This document shows, in pieces, positions 1 to 5,279 of a stretch of 10,084 nt of DNA; position 1 is the stretch's first letter; each line of letters begins with the position of its first letter. The notes under the pieces are model-generated. The model made no database searches. It was not told the origin of the DNA and saw only the letters and a program-made list of their open reading frames with translations. The translations under genes were made by a program, and so were the position numbers. This DNA comes from an uncultured Fretibacterium sp. (GTDB lineage Bacteria; Synergistota; Synergistia; Synergistales; Aminobacteriaceae), in contig CALGGR010000150.1 of the NCBI GenBank assembly GCA_937915755.1, forward strand, positions 1-10,084, read 5' to 3'.

Positions 1-48
1 CGCAATTCCTCTCACGACTAAAGTCGCGAGTATCCTTGCGGGGTTCAT
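1..48 (-). CDS. 5' end of an unidentified gene, running off the left edge
   Basis: On the minus strand an ATG at 48-46 is preceded by a strong Shine-Dalgarno sequence (GGAGG, complement of 56-60) seven bases upstream. It opens a frame with no stop to the window edge: MNPARILATLVVRGIA, 16 codons. The basic-then-hydrophobic start could be the beginning of a membrane or exported protein, but 16 residues are too few to identify a family. It is divergent from the thioesterase gene, with 88 bases between the two start codons. Confidence 0.6.
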   Translation of the reverse strand, partial: MNPARILATLVVRGIA

Positions 49-67
49 GAAATTTCCTCCCTGTATG

Positions 68-80
68 ATCATTGAATGAT
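68..80. repeat. 13-base perfect inverted repeat, possible operator
   Basis: ATCATT-G-AATGAT has perfect 6-base arms around one central base. It lies between the candidate leftward -10 box and the leftward start codon, over the expected transcription start. That is a suitable place for a small operator, but short AT-rich palindromes also arise by chance and no regulator gene is visible. Confidence 0.3.
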
Positions 81-81
81 T

Positions 82-111
82 ATTATATATGCTGTGTGAT
101 AAGATACACAA
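82..111 (-). promoter_or_regulatory. Candidate promoter for the leftward gene
   Basis: On the minus strand a perfect TATAAT (complement of 82-87) lies 18 bases downstream of TTGTGT (complement of 106-111), which matches the first three bases of the -35 consensus. Transcription would begin near 75, giving a leader of about 27 bases that contains the GGAGG site. The region is AT-rich, so a chance -10 match is possible. No comparably good promoter was found for the rightward thioesterase gene. Confidence 0.35.
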
Positions 112-136
112 AAACTTGTTAGGAAGGATTAACACA

Positions 137-553
137 ATGTCAGAAGCAAAACAGATTACCCGCACCCGTGTACGCTACGGTGAGACCGACAAAATGGGAG
201 TGGCATATCACCCAAATTATTTGAGCTGGTTCGAGATGGGACGTTCGGACTACTGCCGGGCAAACGGAAAGAGTTTCGCATTATGGGAGGCTGAGGGAAT
301 ATTGCTTCCTGTCGTCGAGGCTCATTGCAGGTACAAATCACCGCTGTGCTACGAGGACGAGATCATCATAGAGACAACTGTAACAAAACTCACGAAGGTT
401 AGCGTCGTATTCTCGTGCAGGGTTCTTCACGCTGACACTGGGAAGGTTGCCGCTGAAGGTTACACCAAGCACGCATTCACATCTACGGACGGGAAATTGC
501 TTCGTGACGGCAACGCGCTTCATGATTGGCTGAATGAACTCCTCACACAATAG
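137..553 (+). CDS. Acyl-CoA thioesterase, YbgC/FadM-like hotdog fold
   Basis: Cytoplasmic thioesterase of the 4-hydroxybenzoyl-CoA thioesterase/YbgC family, expected to hydrolyse acyl-CoA or acyl-ACP thioesters; the substrate cannot be told from sequence. The 138-residue length is typical of a single hotdog domain. The N-terminal signature is clear: ETDKMGVAYHPNYLSWFE at residues 16-33, with the catalytic Asp at 18, His25 and Glu33. The start at 137 is chosen because AGGAAGGA lies at 121-128, eight bases upstream, and homology begins right after it. An in-frame ATG at 89 would add 16 residues unlike the family and has no ribosome binding site. It ends in TAG, which shows that TAG is a normal stop here. 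It is probably transcribed separately from the bio operon, which has its own promoter. Confidence 0.85.
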   Translation: MSEAKQITRTRVRYGETDKMGVAYHPNYLSWFEMGRSDYCRANGKSFALWEAEGILLPVVEAHCRYKSPLCYEDEIIIETTVTKLTKVSVVFSCRVLHADTGKVAAEGYTKHAFTSTDGKLLRDGNALHDWLNELLTQ

Positions 554-573
554 GAGGCCGACTCCTCTAGTTA

Positions 574-607
574 TTGTAAACCTGTAATTTCATATATTGA
601 TTGACAA
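574..607 (+). promoter_or_regulatory. BirA-type biotin operator
   Basis: TTGTAAACC (574-582), a 16-base spacer, then GATTGACAA (599-607). The known BirA operator is TTGTAAACC, 14-16 bases, GGTTTACAA. The left half is a perfect 9/9 match, the right half is 7/9, and the spacing equals that of the E. coli bio operator. The right half covers the -35 box of the bioY promoter, so biotinyl-AMP-bound BirA would block polymerase. It sits directly upstream of bioYBDA, as family knowledge predicts. Confidence 0.85.
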
Positions 608-630
608 TTAAGCTCCCTGTTCTCTATAAT
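601..630 (+). promoter_or_regulatory. Promoter of the bioYBDA operon
   Basis: TTGACA at 601-606 and TATAAT at 625-630 are both perfect sigma-70 consensus hexamers, separated by 18 bases. Transcription should start near 637, leaving a short leader before the bioY start codon. The -35 box is embedded in the right half of the BirA operator, which supports both assignments. This promoter rules out translation starts at 601 and 631. Confidence 0.85.
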
Positions 631-654
631 ATGCCGAAATTCTTGAACGGGGTA

Positions 655-1221
655 ATGTTTTTGCACAGCAATAGAATCAAGCAATTAGTATTGAGTTCAA
701 TGTTCGCGGCGTTAATCACAGTGGGGGCATTCGTGAAAATTCCTGTCCCTGTTGTATCTTTCACGCTTCAGTTTCTATTCACATCAATGGCCGGCCTTCT
801 TCTGGGCGCAAAATACGGAGCTGTATCCGTGATGATTTACATCATGCTTGGGCTTTCGGGAGTTCCGGTCTTCGCAGGAGGCGGAGGTGTAAGCTACATA
901 TTACAGCCTAGCTTCGGTTATATGCCGGGCTTTGCGCTTGGAGCATACGTAACAGGAAGAATAGCAAACACTTCCGGCAATCCTAGCTACAGGAGGCTGG
1001 TAATCGCAAACTTTGCCGGGCTTCTCATCGTCTACGCAATGGGAATGACATATTACGCCATCATGAGCAAGTTCTATCTCGGAACGCCCATAGGATTATG
1101 GCCGCTGTTCCTCTACTGCTTCATTCTCGCTGTGCCGGGCGACATAGCTCTCTGTATGTTGGGAGCAGCAGCCGCAAAAATCTTGATCCCCGTCATTAAG
1201 GAGAGACACTTCAACGAATGA
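655..1221 (+). CDS. bioY: Biotin transporter BioY (ECF S component)
   Basis: Integral membrane biotin-binding subunit, which works alone or with an energy-coupling module (EcfA, EcfA', EcfT) encoded elsewhere. The protein is about 188 residues, mostly hydrophobic, with several membrane helices. BioY-type features include the first helix with AALITVGAFVKIPVP, the segment PVVSFTLQFLFTSMAGLLLG, and the glycine-rich stretch GLSGVPVFAGGGG before a loop with SFGYMPGF. The start is uncertain. The frame opens at TTG 601, but that codon is the -35 box, and ATG 631 lies before the expected transcript start. ATG 655 is the first usable codon; TTG 661 is an alternative with GGGG at 649-652 eight bases upstream. 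It is the first gene of the BirA-controlled operon, and its TGA overlaps the bioB ATG (ATGA at 1218-1221). Confidence 0.9.
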   Translation: MFLHSNRIKQLVLSSMFAALITVGAFVKIPVPVVSFTLQFLFTSMAGLLLGAKYGAVSVMIYIMLGLSGVPVFAGGGGVSYILQPSFGYMPGFALGAYVTGRIANTSGNPSYRRLVIANFAGLLIVYAMGMTYYAIMSKFYLGTPIGLWPLFLYCFILAVPGDIALCMLGAAAAKILIPVIKERHFNE

Positions 1222-2189
1222 GCTATGCTGAAATTTTAGCCTCTAAGGTTATTGGCGGAGGCAAAATCTCAAAAGAGGAGGCCATGAAACTCTACAGTGA
1301 GCCTCTTGAAGAGATTTGCGCTAAGGCTGATGAGATCCGCAAACACTTCTGCGCTGACAGGTTCGATGTCTGCACAATCATCAACGGCAAGAGCGGTCGT
1401 TGTTCCGAAGACTGCAAATTCTGCGCCCAGTCAGCACACCACAAGACCAACACCGAGAGTTACCCGCTTCTTTCACCCGATGAACTCACGGAGAAAGCCA
1501 AACGTGATTTCTCGAAGGGTGTCGCACATTACGGCATCGTAACGTCAGGAAGGAATCTTTCAGACGAGGAAGTTGACAGAGTTTGCGAGGCTGTCAGGAA
1601 AATCAAAGCTGAGACGGGAATATCGGTCTGCGTTTCTCTGGGACTTCTCACGGAGGAGCAGTACAGGAAGCTCAAGGAGGCCGGAGTTGTGAGGGTGCAT
1701 AATAATCTTGAGACATCGGAAAAATTTTTCCCAAACGTCTGCACAACGCACAAATTCTCGGACAAGGTTAAAGCTATAAAGGCTGCACAGAGGGCGGGGC
1801 TTCCTATTTGCAGCGGAGGGATTATGGGGATCGGCGAGAGCGTTGAGGACAGGGTAGACATGGCCTTTTCCCTTCGTGAACTCGGAGTGAAAAACGTCCC
1901 GGTCAACATGCTGAATCCGATAGCAGGTACACCGCTTGCATTGCGTCAGGTTCTCGGTGAAGACGAACTGAGGAGGATTATTGCCGTTTACCGTTTCATT
2001 CTCCCCGATGCTTTCATAAGGCTCGCGGGAGGCCGGGGATTGTTGGAGGACATGGGCAGAGAGTGTTTCGAGTCGGGAGCAAACGCCTCAATTTCCGGCA
2101 ACATGCTGACGACTTCGGGCTTCAGCGTTGAGAGCGACATGAAACTTTTTGACGAGCTTGGATTTAGGATTGAATATTGTGATGACTGA
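1218..2189 (+). CDS. bioB: Biotin synthase, radical SAM
   Basis: Inserts sulfur into dethiobiotin to make biotin, the last pathway step, in the cytoplasm. The 323 residues include the radical-SAM CxxxCxxC motif at C62, C66 and C69 (GRCSEDCKFCAQS). Other BioB landmarks are C138 (ISVCVSLG), HNNLETS at 161-167, CTTH at 175-178, C198 (PICSGGIMGIGE), NMLNPIAGTPL at 230-240 and IRLAGGR at 267-273. C138, C198 and R268 align with E. coli C128, C188 and R260, auxiliary-cluster ligands. The E. coli C97 position is Gly106 here, in the stretch GVAHYGIVTSGR. That departure from the [2Fe-2S] enzyme resembles the biotin synthases of obligate anaerobes. The start overlaps the bioY stop; AAGGAG at 1198-1203 is rather far upstream (14 bases), so translational coupling is likely. 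Confidence 0.95.
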   Translation: MSYAEILASKVIGGGKISKEEAMKLYSEPLEEICAKADEIRKHFCADRFDVCTIINGKSGRCSEDCKFCAQSAHHKTNTESYPLLSPDELTEKAKRDFSKGVAHYGIVTSGRNLSDEEVDRVCEAVRKIKAETGISVCVSLGLLTEEQYRKLKEAGVVRVHNNLETSEKFFPNVCTTHKFSDKVKAIKAAQRAGLPICSGGIMGIGESVEDRVDMAFSLRELGVKNVPVNMLNPIAGTPLALRQVLGEDELRRIIAVYRFILPDAFIRLAGGRGLLEDMGRECFESGANASISGNMLTTSGFSVESDMKLFDELGFRIEYCDD

Positions 2190-2589
2190 GGACAGAAATA
2201 TTTTCATCGTCGGAACTGGTACTGATGTCGGGAAAACTTACATTGCCGGCCTCATTCTGAAGGAGTTTATACGTTCGGGGATTAACGCGGCTTACTTCAA
2301 GGCAGCAATGAGCGGAAACATGCGGGACAGCAGCGGCAACCTGATTCCCGGAGATGCTTTGCACGTCAAAGAGGTCTCAGGCACGACACAGCCATTGAGT
2401 GAGATGTGTCCGTATGTCTATGAGAGAGCTTACTCCCCGCACTTGGCCGCAAGAATCGAAGGTAACCCAGTGGATTTTGACGCAGTTATGGCGAAGTTCG
2501 ATGCACTGTCAGCAAAATATGACCGCGTAATCATGGAAGGTTCAGGCGGGATATTGTGCCCGATAAGGCTTGACGGCGAGAAGGTGATA

Positions 2590-2592
2590 TAG
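2590..2592 (+). other. Internal amber codon in bioD
   Basis: TAG in the bioD frame lies between KVI and LEDFVR, in the stretch linking the EGSGG motif region to the C-terminal half. Other genes end in TAG (thioesterase), TGA or TAA, and no other recognised gene has an internal TAG, so general recoding of TAG is unlikely. Immediately downstream, GAGGA (2596-2600) precedes an in-frame GTG at 2605 by four bases, which could allow reinitiation. Confidence 0.9.
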
Positions 2593-2837
2593 CTCGAGGA
2601 TTTCGTGAGGGCGCGGGATTTCGGGTGTATTCTTGTTGCTGACGCTGGACTGGGAACGATTAACGCTGTCGGCCTCACTGTATCATACATGAAAGCTAAG
2701 GGAATGAGATTGACGGGGATAATCTTCAACCGCTTTAAGCCCGGAAACATTCTTCACGAGGATAATCTGAGGGTCTGCGAATATCTTACCGGCCTAAAAG
2801 TCATAGCCTGCGTTAAGGACAATGACAGCGACATAAC

Positions 2838-2843
2838 AGGAGG
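2838..2843 (+). promoter_or_regulatory. Ribosome binding site deciding the TTG start of bioA
   Basis: A full AGGAGG lies six bases before TTG at 2850. It supports a TTG initiation codon overlapping the bioD stop (TTGA at 2850-2853), because the protein N-terminus M-IWYPYTQMKG matches the BioA family at once. Confidence 0.85.
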
Positions 2844-2849
2844 CATAAA

Positions 2850-4058
2850 TTGATCTGGTATCCATACACACAGATGAAGGGTATGAAGTCTCCCTACAAG
2901 ATTACAGGTGCTGAGGGAGTCTATTTGTACACGGGCGGGAAGAAGCTCATCGACTCGGTTTCTTCATGGTGGAGCGCGATTCACGGTTACAATCACCCCG
3001 AAATGAACGAAGCAATAATCTCGCAGGTCAGGAAATTTTCGCACGTAATGTTAGGCGGACTGACTCATGAACCAGTTGAAAGGCTCGCGGAAAAATTGAG
3101 TGTCTGGTTGCCCGGCGATTTGAATCACTGTTTCTTCTCGGACTCTGGGAGCGTTGCGGTTGAAGTTGCGCTGAAAATGGCCCTGCAATACTTCATCAAC
3201 ATTGGCGAATCTCAGCGGGTTATGACGCTCTCACTCGAACATTCATATCACGGCGACACTTTCAGGGCGATGGAGGCCGGAGACGATGAGGACTATCATT
3301 TTATCCTGAAAGCCTGCGGGAAGAACGAGAACATCATTCACATTCCCACAGAAATATCTGACCTTGAGAAAGCGTTTTCGGATTACGGCGAGAAGCTGAA
3401 CTGCCTCATCGTTGAGCCTTTGTTGCAATGCGCTGGAGGAATGAGGATATACAGCATTGATTTCCTGAAGCGTGCCCGTGAACTTTGCGACGAGTACGGG
3501 ACATTGCTGGTCTTTGATGAAGTTGCGACAGGTTTCGGGAGGACTGGGAATCGTTTTGTTGCGGACTTGGTTCAGCCCGACATTCTGATTCTCGGCAAGG
3601 CTCTGACAGGGGGATACATCGGCCATGCTGTAACAGTTGCGAATGAAAAAGTCTTCGCGGGATTTTACGACGGCGACCCCAATCATGCCCTCATGCACGG
3701 CCCTACGTTTATGGGCAATGCTTTGGCTTGCGCGGCAGCTATGAAGTCAATCGAAATCTTTGAACGCGACAACTATATTGCGAAGATAAAACGAATCGAG
3801 GAAATCGCAAGGGAGAACATGAGAGGCTTCTCAGCGCGAGGTGTAAAGGAAGTCAGAATCATCGGGGGCTGTGTGTGTATCGAGTGTGAAGACTCAGAAG
3901 TTACGCGGGGTTTTCAGGACTTCGCATATGATAACGGGGTATTCAGCCGTCCTTTCCTGAAATACATATATACGATGCCGCCATACATAATTTCGGAGGA
4001 GGACTTAGTGAGTATTCTTCGTGTCATGAAGCAGTACTTTATGGATTCTGAATTTTGA
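2850..4058 (+). CDS. bioA: Adenosylmethionine-8-amino-7-oxononanoate aminotransferase
   Basis: PLP-dependent class III aminotransferase that converts KAPA to DAPA, classically with S-adenosylmethionine as amino donor. The 402 residues fit the family, slightly shorter than the E. coli enzyme. Diagnostic features are WYPYTQMK at 3-10, SSWWSAIHGYNHPE at 38-51 (substrate pocket, as in E. coli BioA), the cofactor-phosphate region SDSGSVAVEVALKMA, LEHSYHGDT, the FDEVATGFGRTG segment with its PLP-binding Asp, and the Schiff-base lysine K250 in LGKALTGGYIGHA. The start is TTG with a strong AGGAGG. As last gene of the bio operon its translation should not depend much on the interrupted bioD because it has its own ribosome binding site, although polarity on the transcript is possible. 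No terminator is visible in the 19-base gap after it. Confidence 0.95.
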   Translation: MIWYPYTQMKGMKSPYKITGAEGVYLYTGGKKLIDSVSSWWSAIHGYNHPEMNEAIISQVRKFSHVMLGGLTHEPVERLAEKLSVWLPGDLNHCFFSDSGSVAVEVALKMALQYFINIGESQRVMTLSLEHSYHGDTFRAMEAGDDEDYHFILKACGKNENIIHIPTEISDLEKAFSDYGEKLNCLIVEPLLQCAGGMRIYSIDFLKRARELCDEYGTLLVFDEVATGFGRTGNRFVADLVQPDILILGKALTGGYIGHAVTVANEKVFAGFYDGDPNHALMHGPTFMGNALACAAAMKSIEIFERDNYIAKIKRIEEIARENMRGFSARGVKEVRIIGGCVCIECEDSEVTRGFQDFAYDNGVFSRPFLKYIYTMPPYIISEEDLVSILRVMKQYFMDSEF

Positions 4059-4065
4059 GTATAAT
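4038..4065 (+). promoter_or_regulatory. Candidate promoter giving a leaderless ttcA-like transcript
   Basis: A perfect TATAAT at 4060-4065 begins just after the bioA stop, with a weak -35 (TTTATG at 4038-4043, 16-base spacing). Transcription would start near 4072, only about six bases before the next ATG at 4078. That gene has no Shine-Dalgarno sequence, which agrees with leaderless initiation. The -35 is poor, so this is tentative. Confidence 0.4.
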
Positions 4066-4077
4066 GTACCGCAAAAA

Positions 4078-4797
4078 ATGCTCACATCAATCAATCATTC
4101 ACTCAGGCGAAAAATTGGCAAAGCGTTATCTCAATGGCAGATGATTCAGGAAGGCGACAACGTTGCAGTCGGACTCTCAGGCGGAAAGGACAGCCTCATT
4201 CTCCTTCACGCCCTTCATGACCTCCAGCGGAGAAGCCCCGTACACTTCTCACTCGCCGCTATCACCGTGAAGCTCTCAGGCCTCGATACCTCACCCCTTC
4301 AATCGTACTGCGAGGCTCTTGATATTCCTTATAACGTCATTGAGCAGGATATCATCGGAATCATTCACGAACGCCGCGAGAAATCACCCTGCTCATTCTG
4401 CGCTAACATGAGACGAGGCATAATAAGCTCATGGGCTTCACAGAACGGTTACAGGAAATTAGCACTTGGGCACACTCTCGACGATGCTGTTGAAACTTTC
4501 TTCATGAACTTGTTGCATTCAGGAAGGGCAAAGAGTTTCCAGCCAAAATCATTGATGACACGAACAGGCGTAACAGTCATAAGGCCGCTCGTTCTTGCAA
4601 CAGAGTCAGCAATAATCGACGAGGTTAAACGCCTTGAACTCCCAGTAATATCAAGCCCCTGCCCGTTCGCTGGACACACTGAGAGGCAGAGAATGCGCGA
4701 TTACATAGCCGGATTGAGAAAGGACATCCCAGACTTATACGGTAAAATATTACACGCACTGCAAAATCTCTCTGACTCCGAAAGTTGGGAAGCATGA
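4078..4797 (+). CDS. ttcA: TtcA-family PP-loop ATPase, probable tRNA 2-thiolation enzyme
   Basis: Cytoplasmic ATP pyrophosphatase of the TtcA/TilS superfamily. TtcA adenylates tRNA cytidine 32 and replaces its oxygen with sulfur, using a [4Fe-4S] cluster. In the 239 residues are the PP-loop SGGKDS at 34-39, the CxxC pair C105 and C108 (SPCSFCANMRRG), GHTLDDAVETFFMNLLHSG at 131-149, and C195 in ISSPCPFAGHTE. The three cysteines match the TtcA cluster ligands. It lacks the zinc-finger ends of TtuA and the C-terminal domains of long TilS, so TtcA or a close relative fits best, but the exact tRNA position modified is inference. It begins 19 bases after bioA with no Shine-Dalgarno sequence. Confidence 0.8.
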   Translation: MLTSINHSLRRKIGKALSQWQMIQEGDNVAVGLSGGKDSLILLHALHDLQRRSPVHFSLAAITVKLSGLDTSPLQSYCEALDIPYNVIEQDIIGIIHERREKSPCSFCANMRRGIISSWASQNGYRKLALGHTLDDAVETFFMNLLHSGRAKSFQPKSLMTRTGVTVIRPLVLATESAIIDEVKRLELPVISSPCPFAGHTERQRMRDYIAGLRKDIPDLYGKILHALQNLSDSESWEA

Positions 4798-4805
4798 GTG
4801 TTATT

Positions 4806-4812
4806 AGGAGGA
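4806..4812 (+). promoter_or_regulatory. Ribosome binding site fixing the tspO start
   Basis: AGGAGGA lies five bases before ATG 4818. It favours this start over the upstream in-frame ATG at 4794. Confidence 0.8.
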
Positions 4813-4817
4813 TAGCT

Positions 4818-5276
4818 ATGACATATTTGTTCTGGATAATGTTCACTGAAGCTGTTGGGATTACTGCGGGTTTTCTGACTCGCGGAGACGTAGAGATTTA
4901 CACTTCATCAATCGTGAAACCGTTTCTTTCACCGCCCGCGTTGCTTTTCCCTGTAGTGTGGACGGTGCTGTATGCGTTGATGGGAGTTAGTGCTACGAGG
5001 ATTTATGCTTCCCCAAAATCTAAGGAACGCACTAAAGGTTTGTGGCTGTTCATGGTTCAGCTTGGGATAAATTTTGCGTGGTGCTTCGTGTTTTTCACGC
5101 TGAGAATGTTTCTTGCGGCATCAGTATGTCTTGCAGTAATGATAGTTCTCGTCGTGATGATGTGCTCGTACTTCAGGAAGGTTGATGCTTTGAGCGCGTA
5201 CTTGCAGATTCCGTATATGGTGTGGCTAGTGTTTGCGGAGTATCTGAGTCTTGGAGTGTATTTCCTGAATACATAA
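4818..5276 (+). CDS. tspO: TspO/MBR family membrane protein
   Basis: Tryptophan-rich sensory protein/translocator family, the bacterial relative of the mitochondrial benzodiazepine receptor; members bind porphyrins and related tetrapyrroles. The 152 residues form about five membrane helices, as usual. Family marks are the P-x-x-L-x-P-V-W-x-x-LY-x-LMG segment (PPALLFPVVWTVLYALMG), QLGINFAWCFVFF, and the final helix with IPYMVWLVFAEYLSLGVYFLN. ATG 4818 is chosen because AGGAGGA at 4806-4812 lies five bases upstream. Earlier in-frame codons (TTG 4785, ATG 4794, the latter overlapping the preceding stop as ATGA) lack such a site. Its role here is unknown; no tetrapyrrole gene is nearby. Confidence 0.9.
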   Translation: MTYLFWIMFTEAVGITAGFLTRGDVEIYTSSIVKPFLSPPALLFPVVWTVLYALMGVSATRIYASPKSKERTKGLWLFMVQLGINFAWCFVFFTLRMFLAASVCLAVMIVLVVMMCSYFRKVDALSAYLQIPYMVWLVFAEYLSLGVYFLNT

Positions 5277-5279
5277 ATT

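Larger units (their letters stand above)
2182..2853 (+). pseudogene. bioD: Dethiobiotin synthetase with an in-frame stop codon
   Basis: ATP-dependent closure of the ureido ring, DAPA + CO2 to dethiobiotin. The reading frame has 223 sense-plus-stop codons before its terminal TGA, near the family's normal length, but codon 137 is TAG (2590-2592). Before it are the P-loop GTGTDVGKT at 11-19, the lysine K40 (YFKAAMSG), D58 (PGDAL) and EGSGG at 119-123. After it the same frame continues with good homology: LEDFVRARDFGCILVADAG, GTINAVGLT and the base-recognition segment IIFNRF. There is no frameshift, only one nonsense codon, possibly CAG to TAG. ATG 2182 overlaps the bioB stop and is followed by the family N-terminus; the frame is open back to a TTG at 2149, but that sequence is bioB overlap. 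The gene is either inactivated, read through, split into two polypeptides, or a sequencing error. Confidence 0.85.

Noticed and set aside
89..136. Upstream ATG for the thioesterase
   Set aside because: It has no ribosome binding site, and its residues fall outside the family, whereas ATG 137 has AGGAAGGA at good spacing.
551..570. Hairpin AGGAG-GCCGA-CTCCT as a terminator after the thioesterase
   Set aside because: The stem is only five base pairs and is not followed by a run of T, so termination is not supported.
1297..1542. Open frame inside bioB in another phase, and similar ones opposite or inside mutS, bioA and mutL
   Set aside because: They overlap strongly conserved genes, lack ribosome binding sites and show no recognisable protein features.
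2590..2592. Genome-wide recoding of TAG as a sense codon
   Set aside because: The thioesterase ends in TAG at its expected length and no other recognised gene contains an internal TAG.
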